Positions 20,179 through 29,567 of a stretch of 64,000 nt of DNA are shown here, in pieces (the stretch's first letter is position 1; each line of letters opens with the position of its first letter). This DNA is from Candidatus Fermentithermobacillaceae bacterium. Its GTDB lineage: Bacteria; Bacillota; Sulfobacillia; Fermentithermobacillales; Fermentithermobacillaceae. Made by a program: the position numbers and the translations under genes. The stretch lies in the NCBI GenBank assembly GCA_012840345.1, contig DULO01000130.1, positions 19,383 to 83,382 of the forward strand. Direction: 5' to 3'. Below the pieces are notes generated by a model. The model ran no database searches and had not been told where the DNA came from. It worked only from the letters and a program-made list of their open reading frames with translations.

Positions 20179-21258
20179 ATGGACCGTTTGAGGATGTTCG
20201 AACTCATGGCCGAGTACGACCACGAGCAGATTGTTTTCTGCTACGACAAAGCCTCCGGCCTTAAGGCCATCATCGGCATTCACGATACCACCTTGGGCCC
20301 GGCTCTGGGCGGAACGAGGATGTGGCCGTACAAGACTGAGGAAGAGGCACTCACCGATGTGCTGAGGCTGTCCCGCGGGATGACGTACAAGAACTCGTCC
20401 ATGGGATTGGCCCTGGGCGGAGGAAAGGCGGTCATCATAGGGGATCCCAGGACGGACAAAAGCGAGGAACTTTTTAGGGCTTTCGGCAAGTTCGTTGAGA
20501 CCCTGGGCGGAAGGTATATTACCGCGGAAGATGTCGGGACCACTACCGACGACATGAACATCATCAGGAACGAGACAACTCATGTCTGCGGGCTCGAAGG
20601 CTCAGGAAAGAGCGGAAACCCGTCGCCCGTCACGGCCTACGGCGTTTTTAGAGCGATGGCGGCATCTCTCAAGGAAGCCTTCGGCAGCGACAGTTACGCC
20701 GGGAGAAGAGTCGCGGTCCAAGGGGTCGGGTCGGTAGGATACAACCTGGTAAGCTGCCTCCTGGAGGCCGGCGCGAAAGTCACGGTGACCGATATCTTCT
20801 CGGAGAAAGTTCAAAGGGCGGTGGAACTGGGCGCCGAAGCGGTCCCGCCTGAGAGCATCTATGACGTGGAATGCGACATCTTTGCCCCGTGCGCCTTGGG
20901 AGGAGCCATAAACGACGACACCATCCCCCGGCTTAAGGCAAAGATAGTCTGCGGAGCGGCAAACAACCAGCTTCTGGAGAGCCGGCACGGGGACATGCTG
21001 GCGGAGAGGGGAATCCTGTACGCGCCCGACTTCATCGCCAACGGCGGCGGCGTCATCAACGTGGCGGAAGAGCTTTCTCCCTACGGCTACAACCGCGAAC
21101 GGGCGATGGCCAGGGTGTCGGGCATCTACCACATCCTCTTGAAGATCTTCGCCATCTCCAAAGAGATGAAAATCAGCACTCACCAGGCGGCGGAAGTATA
21201 CGCCGAGGCCAGGATAAAGAAGGCCCTGGAACAGAAGAGGATGTACCTTCCCAAGTGA
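20179..21258 (+). CDS. bcd: Leucine/branched-chain amino acid dehydrogenase
   Basis: '[59 protein letters not shown]', '[29 protein letters not shown]'. Confidence 0.93.
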   Translation: MDRLRMFELMAEYDHEQIVFCYDKASGLKAIIGIHDTTLGPALGGTRMWPYKTEEEALTDVLRLSRGMTYKNSSMGLALGGGKAVIIGDPRTDKSEELFRAFGKFVETLGGRYITAEDVGTTTDDMNIIRNETTHVCGLEGSGKSGNPSPVTAYGVFRAMAASLKEAFGSDSYAGRRVAVQGVGSVGYNLVSCLLEAGAKVTVTDIFSEKVQRAVELGAEAVPPESIYDVECDIFAPCALGGAINDDTIPRLKAKIVCGAANNQLLESRHGDMLAERGILYAPDFIANGGGVINVAEELSPYGYNRERAMARVSGIYHILLKIFAISKEMKISTHQAAEVYAEARIKKALEQKRMYLPK

Positions 21259-22253
21259 GGACTGTACTCGCGGTAAACCCGACTTACTTGGGAGTGGAGG
21301 CTATCCTTGTTGAGGAAGGAGCCTCTCTTCCCGATGCTTCGGGCAGGTGGGTATTCCCGCCCGGCACCTGCGATTTTGCCGCAATAGAGAGGGAGGCCGG
21401 AATCCCTCCCTCTTTGGTAGCCATACCCGGAGGGACGTACAAGCCGTCAGAGCCGGGAGTATACCTCATCAACGAGAAGATGGCCTCGGAAGCGTCAGAA
21501 ATAGACCCGTTTCACCCTAGAAACCGGCTTACTGTCCTGGCGTACCGGTACTGCTCCGAGCGTCGCGTGCCGGGCATAGTCGTAGAGCCCATGAACACGG
21601 GCAAGCTCTTGCTCGAAGCGGAGGTGTCGGGTTTGGCGGAGCACCGGAGAAGAGGCGTTTACTACGCGCTTCCCCAGCGCCATGCCTGGGAAGATTCCTG
21701 CCGCAAACTCGGGCTTCCTCTAACAGCCCGGGGCATTACGGCCTACTTGGGAGAAGAGTCGTGCGTATCGAGCCACATTGGAGATGAAGTAGTGGACACG
21801 TCAGACCCTGTCCTCGGAGAAGGGCCGTTTGGGCTTACGGCCGCGGGTACCTTGCCCGCGGGAGGCTTCCTCGCCTATCTGGCTGAGCGTCCAGGCTCCG
21901 AACTGGTCTCAACCCTGAAAACCTCAGCGGGAGCCTTCGGTTACGCCAAGACGCGTACCCTCCCCGAACTGGAGCTAGCTCTTTCCCGGGGAGATGAGAA
22001 GGCGGCGAGGGCCGTGTCCGCCATGGGGTATCAAGTGGCCAAAGAGATAGGCAGGCAGGCGGTGGCCTTGTCGGGCAAAGTGGACATCATCGTCCTTTGC
22101 GGGGCCGGAGTTAGACTCAGCGCTTTGAGGAACCGAATAGAAGAGCTTTCGCGAAAGTGGGCGGAGGTTACCGTCTATAAGGAGACGACGCCCGACTTGC
22201 TCATCGCGAAAGGAACGGCCGTTCTAAGGGGAGAAGCCCTCAAAGAATATTAG
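21255..22253 (+). CDS. Second, divergent butyrate kinase paralog
   Basis: Acetokinase-like N terminus '[19 protein letters not shown]' and '[43 protein letters not shown]'. Confidence 0.75.
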   Translation: MRTVLAVNPTYLGVEAILVEEGASLPDASGRWVFPPGTCDFAAIEREAGIPPSLVAIPGGTYKPSEPGVYLINEKMASEASEIDPFHPRNRLTVLAYRYCSERRVPGIVVEPMNTGKLLLEAEVSGLAEHRRRGVYYALPQRHAWEDSCRKLGLPLTARGITAYLGEESCVSSHIGDEVVDTSDPVLGEGPFGLTAAGTLPAGGFLAYLAERPGSELVSTLKTSAGAFGYAKTRTLPELELALSRGDEKAARAVSAMGYQVAKEIGRQAVALSGKVDIIVLCGAGVRLSALRNRIEELSRKWAEVTVYKETTPDLLIAKGTAVLRGEALKEY

Positions 22254-22273
22254 CGCAGATAGGAGTTTTCAGT

Positions 22274-22963
22274 TTGCCTGATGTCACAGTCTTTTACGGG
22301 CTGTACGGAAGCGGGAAAACGGAGATATCCCTGAACTATGCCGTAAGGCTAGCCGGATCCGGCCGTAGTGTCACGTTGGTCGATCTGGACGCGGTTACCC
22401 CGTATTTCAGGGCGAGAGACGTCCGGGAAGAGTTGGCTCTCCGGGGCGTCCGAGTCGTAGCGCCAAAGGAGTCATTGAGGAGCGCGGACCTGCCCGTCCT
22501 GCCGGAAGGTGTGAGAAGAGTGCTTCGGCAGGGCTCCGACCACGTAGTCGTAGACGTTGGAGGCGACCCCACAGGTTCAAGAGTGCTGGGAGGCCTCAAG
22601 GACGCGCTGCCCCCCGAAACCAGGGGCTTGTTCGTGGTCAACTCGCGAAGGCCCTTTACCAGGACCGTCAGGGAAGCCAAACAGGCATTGGAATCGGTCA
22701 CGAAAGCCGCGGGATTGGAAGCCTCGGGCCTAGTGGCCAATACCCACTTAGCCGAGTTGACAACTCTGGAGCACGTCCTGGAAGGTCTGGGCTTCGCCAG
22801 GGAGCTTTCGAAAGAGGTGGGTCTTCCCGTCCTCATGCTCTGCGCTCCGGCGGAACTCAAGGACAAAGAGAGCGAGATCCGTTCCAATTTGAGGAGCCTG
22901 GGGGAAACCGACTTGCTGTTCCTCACCAGGTTCCTTTTGAAACCATGGGAAGTCGAAGCCTAA
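22274..22963 (+). CDS. P-loop ATPase of CobQ/CobB/MinD/ParA type
   Basis: 'VTVFYGLYGSGKTEISLNYAVRLAGSGRSVTLVDLDAVTPYFRARDV' Walker A, 'HVVVDVGGDPTGSRVLGGL'. Confidence 0.75.
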   Translation: MPDVTVFYGLYGSGKTEISLNYAVRLAGSGRSVTLVDLDAVTPYFRARDVREELALRGVRVVAPKESLRSADLPVLPEGVRRVLRQGSDHVVVDVGGDPTGSRVLGGLKDALPPETRGLFVVNSRRPFTRTVREAKQALESVTKAAGLEASGLVANTHLAELTTLEHVLEGLGFARELSKEVGLPVLMLCAPAELKDKESEIRSNLRSLGETDLLFLTRFLLKPWEVEA

Positions 22964-22986
22964 ACCGTATGCGGGGAGGGAGAGGC

Positions 22987-23202
22987 GTGGATAAACGAGT
23001 CGTCTTCAGAGAAGAGCACTGCAAGAGTTGTGAGCTATGCGTTTCAGTATGTCCCAAGAACATTATCGGGTTTAGAGATAGCCTGAACCGGCAGGGATAC
23101 CGGCCCGCGTTCGTTAGAGACGAGGACCAGGAAAAATGCATTAGCTGCGCGTTGTGCGCGCGCATGTGTCCCGACGCGGTCATAGAGGTTTTCCGCCCAT
23201 AA
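22987..23202 (+). CDS. 4Fe-4S ferredoxin subunit (VOR/KOR delta-type)
   Basis: Two CxxCxxC-xxxCP clusters: 'CKSCELCVSVCP', 'CISCALCARMCP'; GTG start. Confidence 0.88.
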   Translation: MDKRVVFREEHCKSCELCVSVCPKNIIGFRDSLNRQGYRPAFVRDEDQEKCISCALCARMCPDAVIEVFRP

Positions 23203-23219
23203 CCAGGAGGTGAGATCCC

Positions 23220-24293
23220 ATGGCAGACTCAGTGCTAATGAAAGGAAACGAGGCGCTAGCCGAAGCCGCCATCCGCGCGGGCTGCCGCCACTATTTCGGT
23301 TACCCCATCACTCCGCAAAACGAGATATCTGAATACATGGCAAGAAGGCTTAGGGATGAAGGCGGCGTTTTCGTGCAGGCGGAAAGCGAAGTCGCCGCGA
23401 TCAATATGGTTTACGGGGCCGGCGGCGCCGGGACCAGGGTCATGACTTCATCCTCAAGCCCCGGGGTTAGCCTCATGCAGGAGGGACTCTCCTACATCGC
23501 GGGCGCCGAGGTACCGTGCGTCATAGTGAACATGTCCAGGGGAGGCCCGGGCCTGGGAGGCATTCAACCTTCCCAAGCCGACTACTTCCAGGCAACTAAG
23601 GGCGGCGGACACGGAGACTACCGGTTGGTGGTCTACGGCCCTTCCAGCATCCAGGAAGCCTGCGACCTCATGTTCAGGGCTTTCGACGTGGCAGACAAGT
23701 ACCGCACGCCGGTCATGATCTTAGGCGACGGCAACATAGGCCAGATGATGGAACCCGTTACATTCCCCGAACCCGTGGACGTTGGGTCCTTGCCTCCCAA
23801 GCCTTGGGCTACGACGGGACGCAAGGGCAGAGAGCGCAACAACCTGATAAACTCCATCGTCTTGGACCCGGAACAGTTGGACGCCCACAACTGGCGCCTG
23901 TACGAGAAGTACAGCAAGATCAAGGAAAACGAAGTGATGTACGAGATCCTTCACGCCGACGACTCAGAGTGGTTCTTGGTTGCGTACGGCACCGTCTCAA
24001 GGATCTGCCGCCTGGTTGTGGACAGGGCCAGGAAAAAAGGGATAAAGGCCGGGCTGATACGGCCGATAACGCTTTGGCCGTTTCCGGACGAGGCATTCCT
24101 GAAGGTCATCGAGCGCGCCAAAGGTTTTCTCTGCGTGGAGATGTCCACCGGGCAGATGGTGGAGGATGTTAGGCTGGCTGTCTCAGGGAGGGCGCCGGTG
24201 CGGTTCTACGGCAGGACCGGAGGGGCAATCCCCAACCCGCGGCAAATCGAACAGAAACTCACCGAGATGGTGACCGGAGGTGAGGCCCAATGA
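23220..24293 (+). CDS. vorB: 2-oxoacid:ferredoxin oxidoreductase alpha subunit (3-methyl-2-oxobutanoate dehydrogenase VorB type)
   Basis: '[38 protein letters not shown]', '[64 protein letters not shown]'. Confidence 0.9.
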   Translation: MADSVLMKGNEALAEAAIRAGCRHYFGYPITPQNEISEYMARRLRDEGGVFVQAESEVAAINMVYGAGGAGTRVMTSSSSPGVSLMQEGLSYIAGAEVPCVIVNMSRGGPGLGGIQPSQADYFQATKGGGHGDYRLVVYGPSSIQEACDLMFRAFDVADKYRTPVMILGDGNIGQMMEPVTFPEPVDVGSLPPKPWATTGRKGRERNNLINSIVLDPEQLDAHNWRLYEKYSKIKENEVMYEILHADDSEWFLVAYGTVSRICRLVVDRARKKGIKAGLIRPITLWPFPDEAFLKVIERAKGFLCVEMSTGQMVEDVRLAVSGRAPVRFYGRTGGAIPNPRQIEQKLTEMVTGGEAQ

Positions 24294-25033
24294 AGGCTGT
24301 CTACCAGCGACCCAAGTCTCTTGCGGACGTTGTGACCCACTACTGTCCCGGCTGCACCCACGGCATAGCTCACAGGCTTGTGGCCGAAGTAATAGACGAG
24401 TTGGGGATTCAGGATAGGACCATCGGTGTTGCGTCGGTAGGCTGCTCGGTTTTTTCCTACAACTACTTCGAAGTTGACTTCCAGCAGGCCGCCCACGGGA
24501 GGGCGCCGGCTGTGGCTACCGGCATCAAGAGGGTTCACCCGGACGCCGTGGTCTTCACCTATCAGGGAGACGGCGACCTGGCTTCCATCGGGGCGGCTGA
24601 GATACTCCACGCCGCGGCGCGAGGCGAAAACATCACCGTGGTGTTCATCAACAACGCCATCTACGGGATGACGGGAGGACAAATGGCCCCGACCACGCTG
24701 GTCGGACAGAAGACCACGACTTCTCCTTTCGGACGGGACGCCAAGCTTCAGGGCTATCCGGTGAAGGTCAGCGAGCTGTTGGCCACGGTGGAAGGGGCCG
24801 CCTACGTAGCGCGGTTCTCACTCCACAATCCCGCCAACATCGCTAAGGCGAAGCAAGGAATCAAGAGAGCTTTTTCCACCCAGATGGAAGGTAAGGGATT
24901 CTCTCTAGTCGAACTTCTTTCGACATGCTCGACAAACTGGGGGATGACTCCGGCCCAAAGCCTTCTGTGGCTGGAACGGAACATGATCCCAGAGTATCCG
25001 TTAGGCGAGTTCAAGGTAAAGGAGGGGGAGTAG
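24290..25033 (+). CDS. 2-oxoacid:ferredoxin oxidoreductase beta (TPP) subunit
   Basis: '[22 protein letters not shown]', '[51 protein letters not shown]'. Confidence 0.9.
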   Translation: MKAVYQRPKSLADVVTHYCPGCTHGIAHRLVAEVIDELGIQDRTIGVASVGCSVFSYNYFEVDFQQAAHGRAPAVATGIKRVHPDAVVFTYQGDGDLASIGAAEILHAAARGENITVVFINNAIYGMTGGQMAPTTLVGQKTTTSPFGRDAKLQGYPVKVSELLATVEGAAYVARFSLHNPANIAKAKQGIKRAFSTQMEGKGFSLVELLSTCSTNWGMTPAQSLLWLERNMIPEYPLGEFKVKEGE

Positions 25034-25035
25034 CG

Positions 25036-25581
25036 GTGCTGCATGAGGTGATTATGGCCGGATTCGGCGGCCAGGGCATCATGCTTATCGGGACTCTCCT
25101 GACCTATGCCGGCAAAGAGGAAGGCAAATCGGTTTCCTGGCTCCCGTCCTACGGCCCGGAGATGAGGGGCGGGACCGCGAACTGCGCTGTTTGCGTGTCT
25201 GATGAACCCATAGCCTCACCGGTCGTGGTTGAGCCGACGTCGGCCATCGTCATGAACGGTCCTTCGTTCCACAAGTTTCACAAGGCGATAGTCTCAGGCG
25301 GCGCTTTGATCGTAAATTCATCCCTGGTAAATGTCGAAAACACCAGGGAGGATGTCAGACTATACCGGATTGCCGCTAACGATGAGGCGAAAGCGTTGGG
25401 ATCGGACCGGGTTTCAAACATGGTGTGCCTGGGCGCGCTTGTGGGAGCCACCGGAGTAGTGGAACTGGATACCGTTCTCAAAGTCCTTCCCAAAGTCATA
25501 AGCGCCCGGCACCACAATCTGCTCCCTCTAAATGAAAAAGCCTTACGAAGAGGTTTCGAGCTCGTGGAGAGTCTCAAGTAA
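25036..25581 (+). CDS. 2-oxoacid:ferredoxin oxidoreductase gamma subunit (GTG start)
   Basis: 'VIMAGFGGQGIMLIGTLLTYAGKEEGKSVSWLPSYGPEMRGGTANCAVCVSDEPI'. Confidence 0.9.
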   Translation: MLHEVIMAGFGGQGIMLIGTLLTYAGKEEGKSVSWLPSYGPEMRGGTANCAVCVSDEPIASPVVVEPTSAIVMNGPSFHKFHKAIVSGGALIVNSSLVNVENTREDVRLYRIAANDEAKALGSDRVSNMVCLGALVGATGVVELDTVLKVLPKVISARHHNLLPLNEKALRRGFELVESLK

Positions 25582-25625
25582 CCGGGCGTTAGGGCTTGCC
25601 CCTTTCGCCCCAATGGGGTGGGAGT

Positions 25626-26438
25626 TTGAGTAACGAGAAGACGGTGAGCGTCAAAGACATCGAGGCTCTTTTGACCTGCCTTCCCGGGATTCAGAAAGCC
25701 CGGGTTGTGATAAGCGATTGGGGAGCTATCGAGGAAATACACATCCTCACCGGATTGGGCAGGAACCCAAAGCAAATCGTAAGGGATGTTCAGAGCGCTC
25801 TCAAAGCGCAGTGGGATATTACCGTTGACCGCAGGAAGGTTTCGGTCGCCCAGGTCCGCGTTGGGCTTCCTGAGCCTATGGGCAGGTTGCGCTACTCGGG
25901 ACTGGAGACAAAGACCGACGCCAAGACCGGAAAGACGGACTTAACCGTCACTTTGGAGCGCCCTTACGAGGGGCAAATGGCCGTGTACGTAGGCCGGGTT
26001 CAGTGCGAGTCCCACGAAGACTCAGCCCTTCTCGGCATAGCCAAGGCGACTTGTCTTGCGGTGAACTCTGTATTGGAGCCGCCTCACGCCTTTTTCGTCG
26101 ACGACGTGGGGGTCTTCGAAGTGGGCGGTCAAAAGGCGGTTGGAGTCTTGGTTAACCTCCTAACTCCAAGGCGCAATCAAGAGCAGATGATAGGCAGCGC
26201 TTTGGTCCGCCGCGACGTTAAGGAAGCCTGCGTAAGGGCGACTCTCGACGCCCTAAACCGGCGCCTCGAGGTCATTCCCCAGAAAGGTTCCGTCATAAGA
26301 GACGGGGAAACGGCCGAAGAAGCAGAAGAAGACCAGCCGGAAGAGGAACTGGAGCCTCTAGACGGACACCCGGGCCTGTTTGCGGAAAAGGAACCCGCGG
26401 CGGCCAAACCGAAAAGGGAATCCAAGGGCAAGTCATAA
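25626..26438 (+). CDS. Conserved protein of unknown function at the end of the VOR cluster
   Basis: TTG start after GGGTGGGAG; 'VKDIEALLTCLPGIQKARVVISDWGAIEEIHILTGLGRNPKQIVRDVQSALKAQWDITVD' plus second domain and acidic/basic tail. Confidence 0.75.
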   Translation: MSNEKTVSVKDIEALLTCLPGIQKARVVISDWGAIEEIHILTGLGRNPKQIVRDVQSALKAQWDITVDRRKVSVAQVRVGLPEPMGRLRYSGLETKTDAKTGKTDLTVTLERPYEGQMAVYVGRVQCESHEDSALLGIAKATCLAVNSVLEPPHAFFVDDVGVFEVGGQKAVGVLVNLLTPRRNQEQMIGSALVRRDVKEACVRATLDALNRRLEVIPQKGSVIRDGETAEEAEEDQPEEELEPLDGHPGLFAEKEPAAAKPKRESKGKS

Positions 26439-26446
26439 CGGCACAC

Positions 26447-26500
26447 GGCCCCCTCATAGGTTTCTCTTGAAGTAGAGAAGAGACATGCCATGAGGGGGCC
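26447..26500 (+). terminator. Long nested hairpin between VOR cluster and spoIIM (possible terminator/SD-sequestering element)
   Basis: GGCCCCCTCAT (26447-26457) / ATGAGGGGGCC (26490-26500) enclosing TTCTCT/AGAGAA; followed by TTTC. Confidence 0.65.
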
Positions 26501-26505
26501 TTTCA

Positions 26506-27099
26506 GTGAAGAAAACCGCGGGATTTTCCCCTCTAATCCTCTGCGCGCTCCTGTTCCTGACGGGGATAGTCATGGGGGCCTTGAGCCTCAAGGTGCTTTC
26601 GGTCAACGAGAAAGCCGAATTGGTTTCGTATCTTGAGGTGTTCATGAGAGGGCTCCGAAGCCCGGGCATTGAACCGGGAATCGTCTTCAGGCTTTCTTTG
26701 GCGCAGAACCTGAAGGCGGCTGCCATGATCTGGGCATTCGGCCTTTCCATAATCGGCGCGCCCCTTTGCTGCGTAATGCTCATGATCAGAGGGTTTGTGC
26801 TCGGCTTCAGCGCCTCTTTCGTCATAAGGGAAGTCTCTCCGGGAGGAGCGCTCATGTTCATAGCGGGGATGCTGCCCCAAAACATCATCTCGGTACCGGT
26901 GATGGTACTGCTTGCCACCTTCTCCCTTACCTTCAGCCTGGTCCTGTTTCACGAACGTCCTTGGACCTACGGCGGCCTTTGGAAAAAGATCGCCTCGTAC
27001 ACTTGGAAATGCGCGGTCCTGACTCTCCTTTTTGTGCTGTCGTCGTTGATAGAGGCGTACGTCTCACCCCTCCTGCTCATCCGGGCTTCAGGAGTATAA
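26506..27099 (+). CDS. spoIIM: Stage II sporulation protein M (GTG start)
   Basis: Multi-TM; 'FSPLILCALLFLTGIVMGALSLKVLSVNEKAELVSYLEVFM', 'PQNIISVPVMVLLATFSL'. Confidence 0.9.
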   Translation: MKKTAGFSPLILCALLFLTGIVMGALSLKVLSVNEKAELVSYLEVFMRGLRSPGIEPGIVFRLSLAQNLKAAAMIWAFGLSIIGAPLCCVMLMIRGFVLGFSASFVIREVSPGGALMFIAGMLPQNIISVPVMVLLATFSLTFSLVLFHERPWTYGGLWKKIASYTWKCAVLTLLFVLSSLIEAYVSPLLLIRASGV

Positions 27100-27233
27100 C
27101 CCCGCTTTGGACGGTTGACATGATACCAAATAGCCTGATAGATCCCATAAACCTGACTTATGGCAGGATAACGGACAAGCGTGTAGAATCAATTTGGTTG
27201 AGTATGTTCGGTGTCGGAGTTTGAGAGAAAGGG

Positions 27234-28361
27234 ATGAGCCTTGTGAAAGTCGGAGTTCCGAAAGAAATTAAGCCGGACGAAAACCGAGTGTCGCTTACGC
27301 CCGCGGGCGCGCAAGCCTTTACCGAGGCGGGGCACCAGGTGCTCTTGGAGAAGGGAGCAGGATTAGGAAGCGGGTTTGACGACAAGTCCTATGAGGCCGC
27401 CGGAGCCAAGATCCTCCCGGACGCCGAGTCCGTATGGACCGAAGCAGACATGATCATAAAGGTCAAAGAGCCTCTGCCGTCTGAGTACCCACTTATGCAG
27501 CGCGGTCAGCTCCTGTTTACATATCTCCACCTCGCTCCTGAACCCGAGTTGACCCACGCTCTCATGGAAAAAGAAGTGGACGCCGTAGCGTACGAGACGG
27601 TCGAGTTGCCCAACCGGACCCTGCCGTTGCTCACTCCTATGAGCGAGGTAGCCGGCCGCATGTCCATACAGATCGGCGCGCACTTCCTGGAGAAGCGGCA
27701 CGGCGGTTCGGGAGTCCTTCTCGGGGCTGTCCCGGGAGTGCTTCCCGGTCACGTCGTGATCATTGGAGGCGGAGTCGTCGGCACCAATGCCGCCAAGATG
27801 GCGGTCGGTCTGGGCGCGAAGGTAACCATCATTGATGTGAACTTGGACAGGCTTAGGTATCTCGACGATGTGTTCGGCACCAAGATTCAGACCCTGGCGT
27901 CAAACGCTTACAACATAAACGAGGCCGTGAGAAGCGCCGACTTGGTCGTGGGCGCCGTGCTGATCCACGGAGCCAAAGCGCCCAAGCTGGTTACCGAGTC
28001 CATGGTAGCCGGCATGAGGCCGGGTTCGGTTCTGGTTGACGTCGCGATAGACCAGGGTGGATGCATCGAGACCATGGACCATACCACGACCCACTCGAAC
28101 CCGACATTCATGAAGCACGGCGTAGTTCACTACTCGGTACCCAACATACCGGGAGCGGTTCCCAGGACCTCGACTCTGGCTCTGACAAACGCTACGCTGC
28201 CCTACGCGCTGCTCTTGGCCAACAAGGGTTTCAAGGACGCCGTAAGGTCCAATCCGGCGCTGGCGAAGGGCGTGAACGTGACCCAAGGGAAGATCACTTA
28301 CAGCGCTGTGGCCGCTGCCCACAACTTGCCCTACACTCCGTTGGAGGAAGTTTTGGCGTAA
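27234..28361 (+). CDS. ald: Alanine dehydrogenase
   Basis: '[45 protein letters not shown]', '[41 protein letters not shown]'. Confidence 0.95.
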   Translation: MSLVKVGVPKEIKPDENRVSLTPAGAQAFTEAGHQVLLEKGAGLGSGFDDKSYEAAGAKILPDAESVWTEADMIIKVKEPLPSEYPLMQRGQLLFTYLHLAPEPELTHALMEKEVDAVAYETVELPNRTLPLLTPMSEVAGRMSIQIGAHFLEKRHGGSGVLLGAVPGVLPGHVVIIGGGVVGTNAAKMAVGLGAKVTIIDVNLDRLRYLDDVFGTKIQTLASNAYNINEAVRSADLVVGAVLIHGAKAPKLVTESMVAGMRPGSVLVDVAIDQGGCIETMDHTTTHSNPTFMKHGVVHYSVPNIPGAVPRTSTLALTNATLPYALLLANKGFKDAVRSNPALAKGVNVTQGKITYSAVAAAHNLPYTPLEEVLA

Positions 28362-28404
28362 AGCGCGGCGACGGTCCTTTGGGCGGCATCGAGACAGAAG
28401 AAAT

Positions 28405-28430
28405 GGGGGCTTCCTTGGAGGCCCCCTTTC
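28405..28430 (+). terminator. Rho-independent-like terminator downstream of ald
   Basis: GGGGGCTTCcttgGAGGCCCCC followed by TTTC. Confidence 0.65.
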
Positions 28431-28593
28431 ATGTCTACGGAATAGAACGACTGTATCTGACATAAGACTTGTAGAGGAATGTTGTTCAACATGTAGGATA
28501 TTTCTCCGGCAAAAGGGGAATATAGGTAAGCGCGGAAGGGTTTGTCCTTTTCGGGTCGAAGAATAGACTTCTTGAGTGCGCCCTTGGGGGAGG

Positions 28594-29490
28594 ATGGTGG
28601 AAGTGGAAAGCCTCATACAGGAGTTCATAGACTACCTGGGGCATGAGAAAGGGTTGGCCTCCAACACTCTCGAGTCTTACAGCCGGGACCTAAAGCAGTA
28701 TTATGGCTTTTTGTCAGGGGATTCCTCGCTGTCGTTGGAGAACGCTTCCCAGTCCACCATTGTGGCTTACTTAATGTATCTAAGGAAACAAGGAAAAGCC
28801 ACCGCTACCATCGCCCGCAGGTTGGCCGCGCTTAAAGCCTTCTACCAATTCTTAGTCAAGGAAAACTATGTAGAGAGCGATCCAACCGGAGAGCTGTCTT
28901 CGCCTAAGCTTGAGAGGAAACTTCCCAAGGTGCTCACCGTGGAAGAAGTGGAAAGGCTCTTGGCGCAGCCGGACTTCTCCACCCCGGCAGGGAAGCGGGA
29001 CAAGGCCATGCTTGAGCTCCTGTACGCGACGGGAATCCGCGTCTCCGAGCTTGTCAATCTCAACGTGCAAGATGTGGACCTCCAGGAAGGTTTCGTGCGG
29101 TGCTTGGGGAAGGGCTCAAAGGAACGGGTTGTTCCCATAGGAGAGATGGCCATAATAGCCCTTCGGAGTTACCTGGAAAACGCGAGGTCCAAACTCATCG
29201 CCGACCCCAAGGAAAAGGCGCTGTTCGTTAACCACCACGGGCGCAGGCTTACCAGGCAAGGGTTCTGGAAGATCGTGAAGAAGTACTCGCAGCAGGCGCT
29301 CATCAGAAAAGAGATTACTCCCCATACTCTGCGGCATTCTTTCGCGACCCACCTCTTGGAAAACGGCGCGGACATAAGGGCCGTCCAGGAGATGTTGGGC
29401 CATGCCGACATTTCCACTACCCAGATATACACTCACGTCACGAAAGACAGGCTAAAAGACGTCTACGCGAAGAGCCATCCCCGCGCGTAG
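28594..29490 (+). CDS. xerD: Site-specific tyrosine recombinase XerD
   Basis: 'YATGIRVSELVNLNVQDVDLQEGFVRCLGKGSKERVVPIG', 'HTLRHSFATHLLENGADIRAVQEMLGHADISTTQIYTHV'. Confidence 0.94.
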   Translation: MVEVESLIQEFIDYLGHEKGLASNTLESYSRDLKQYYGFLSGDSSLSLENASQSTIVAYLMYLRKQGKATATIARRLAALKAFYQFLVKENYVESDPTGELSSPKLERKLPKVLTVEEVERLLAQPDFSTPAGKRDKAMLELLYATGIRVSELVNLNVQDVDLQEGFVRCLGKGSKERVVPIGEMAIIALRSYLENARSKLIADPKEKALFVNHHGRRLTRQGFWKIVKKYSQQALIRKEITPHTLRHSFATHLLENGADIRAVQEMLGHADISTTQIYTHVTKDRLKDVYAKSHPRA

Positions 29491-29567
29491 CCGGTTATCG
29501 CGGCCGGTCCGTTGCCCTCTAATAACACCGTGACCCTCTTGGAACTATAACTCCAAGGACTTAAACT

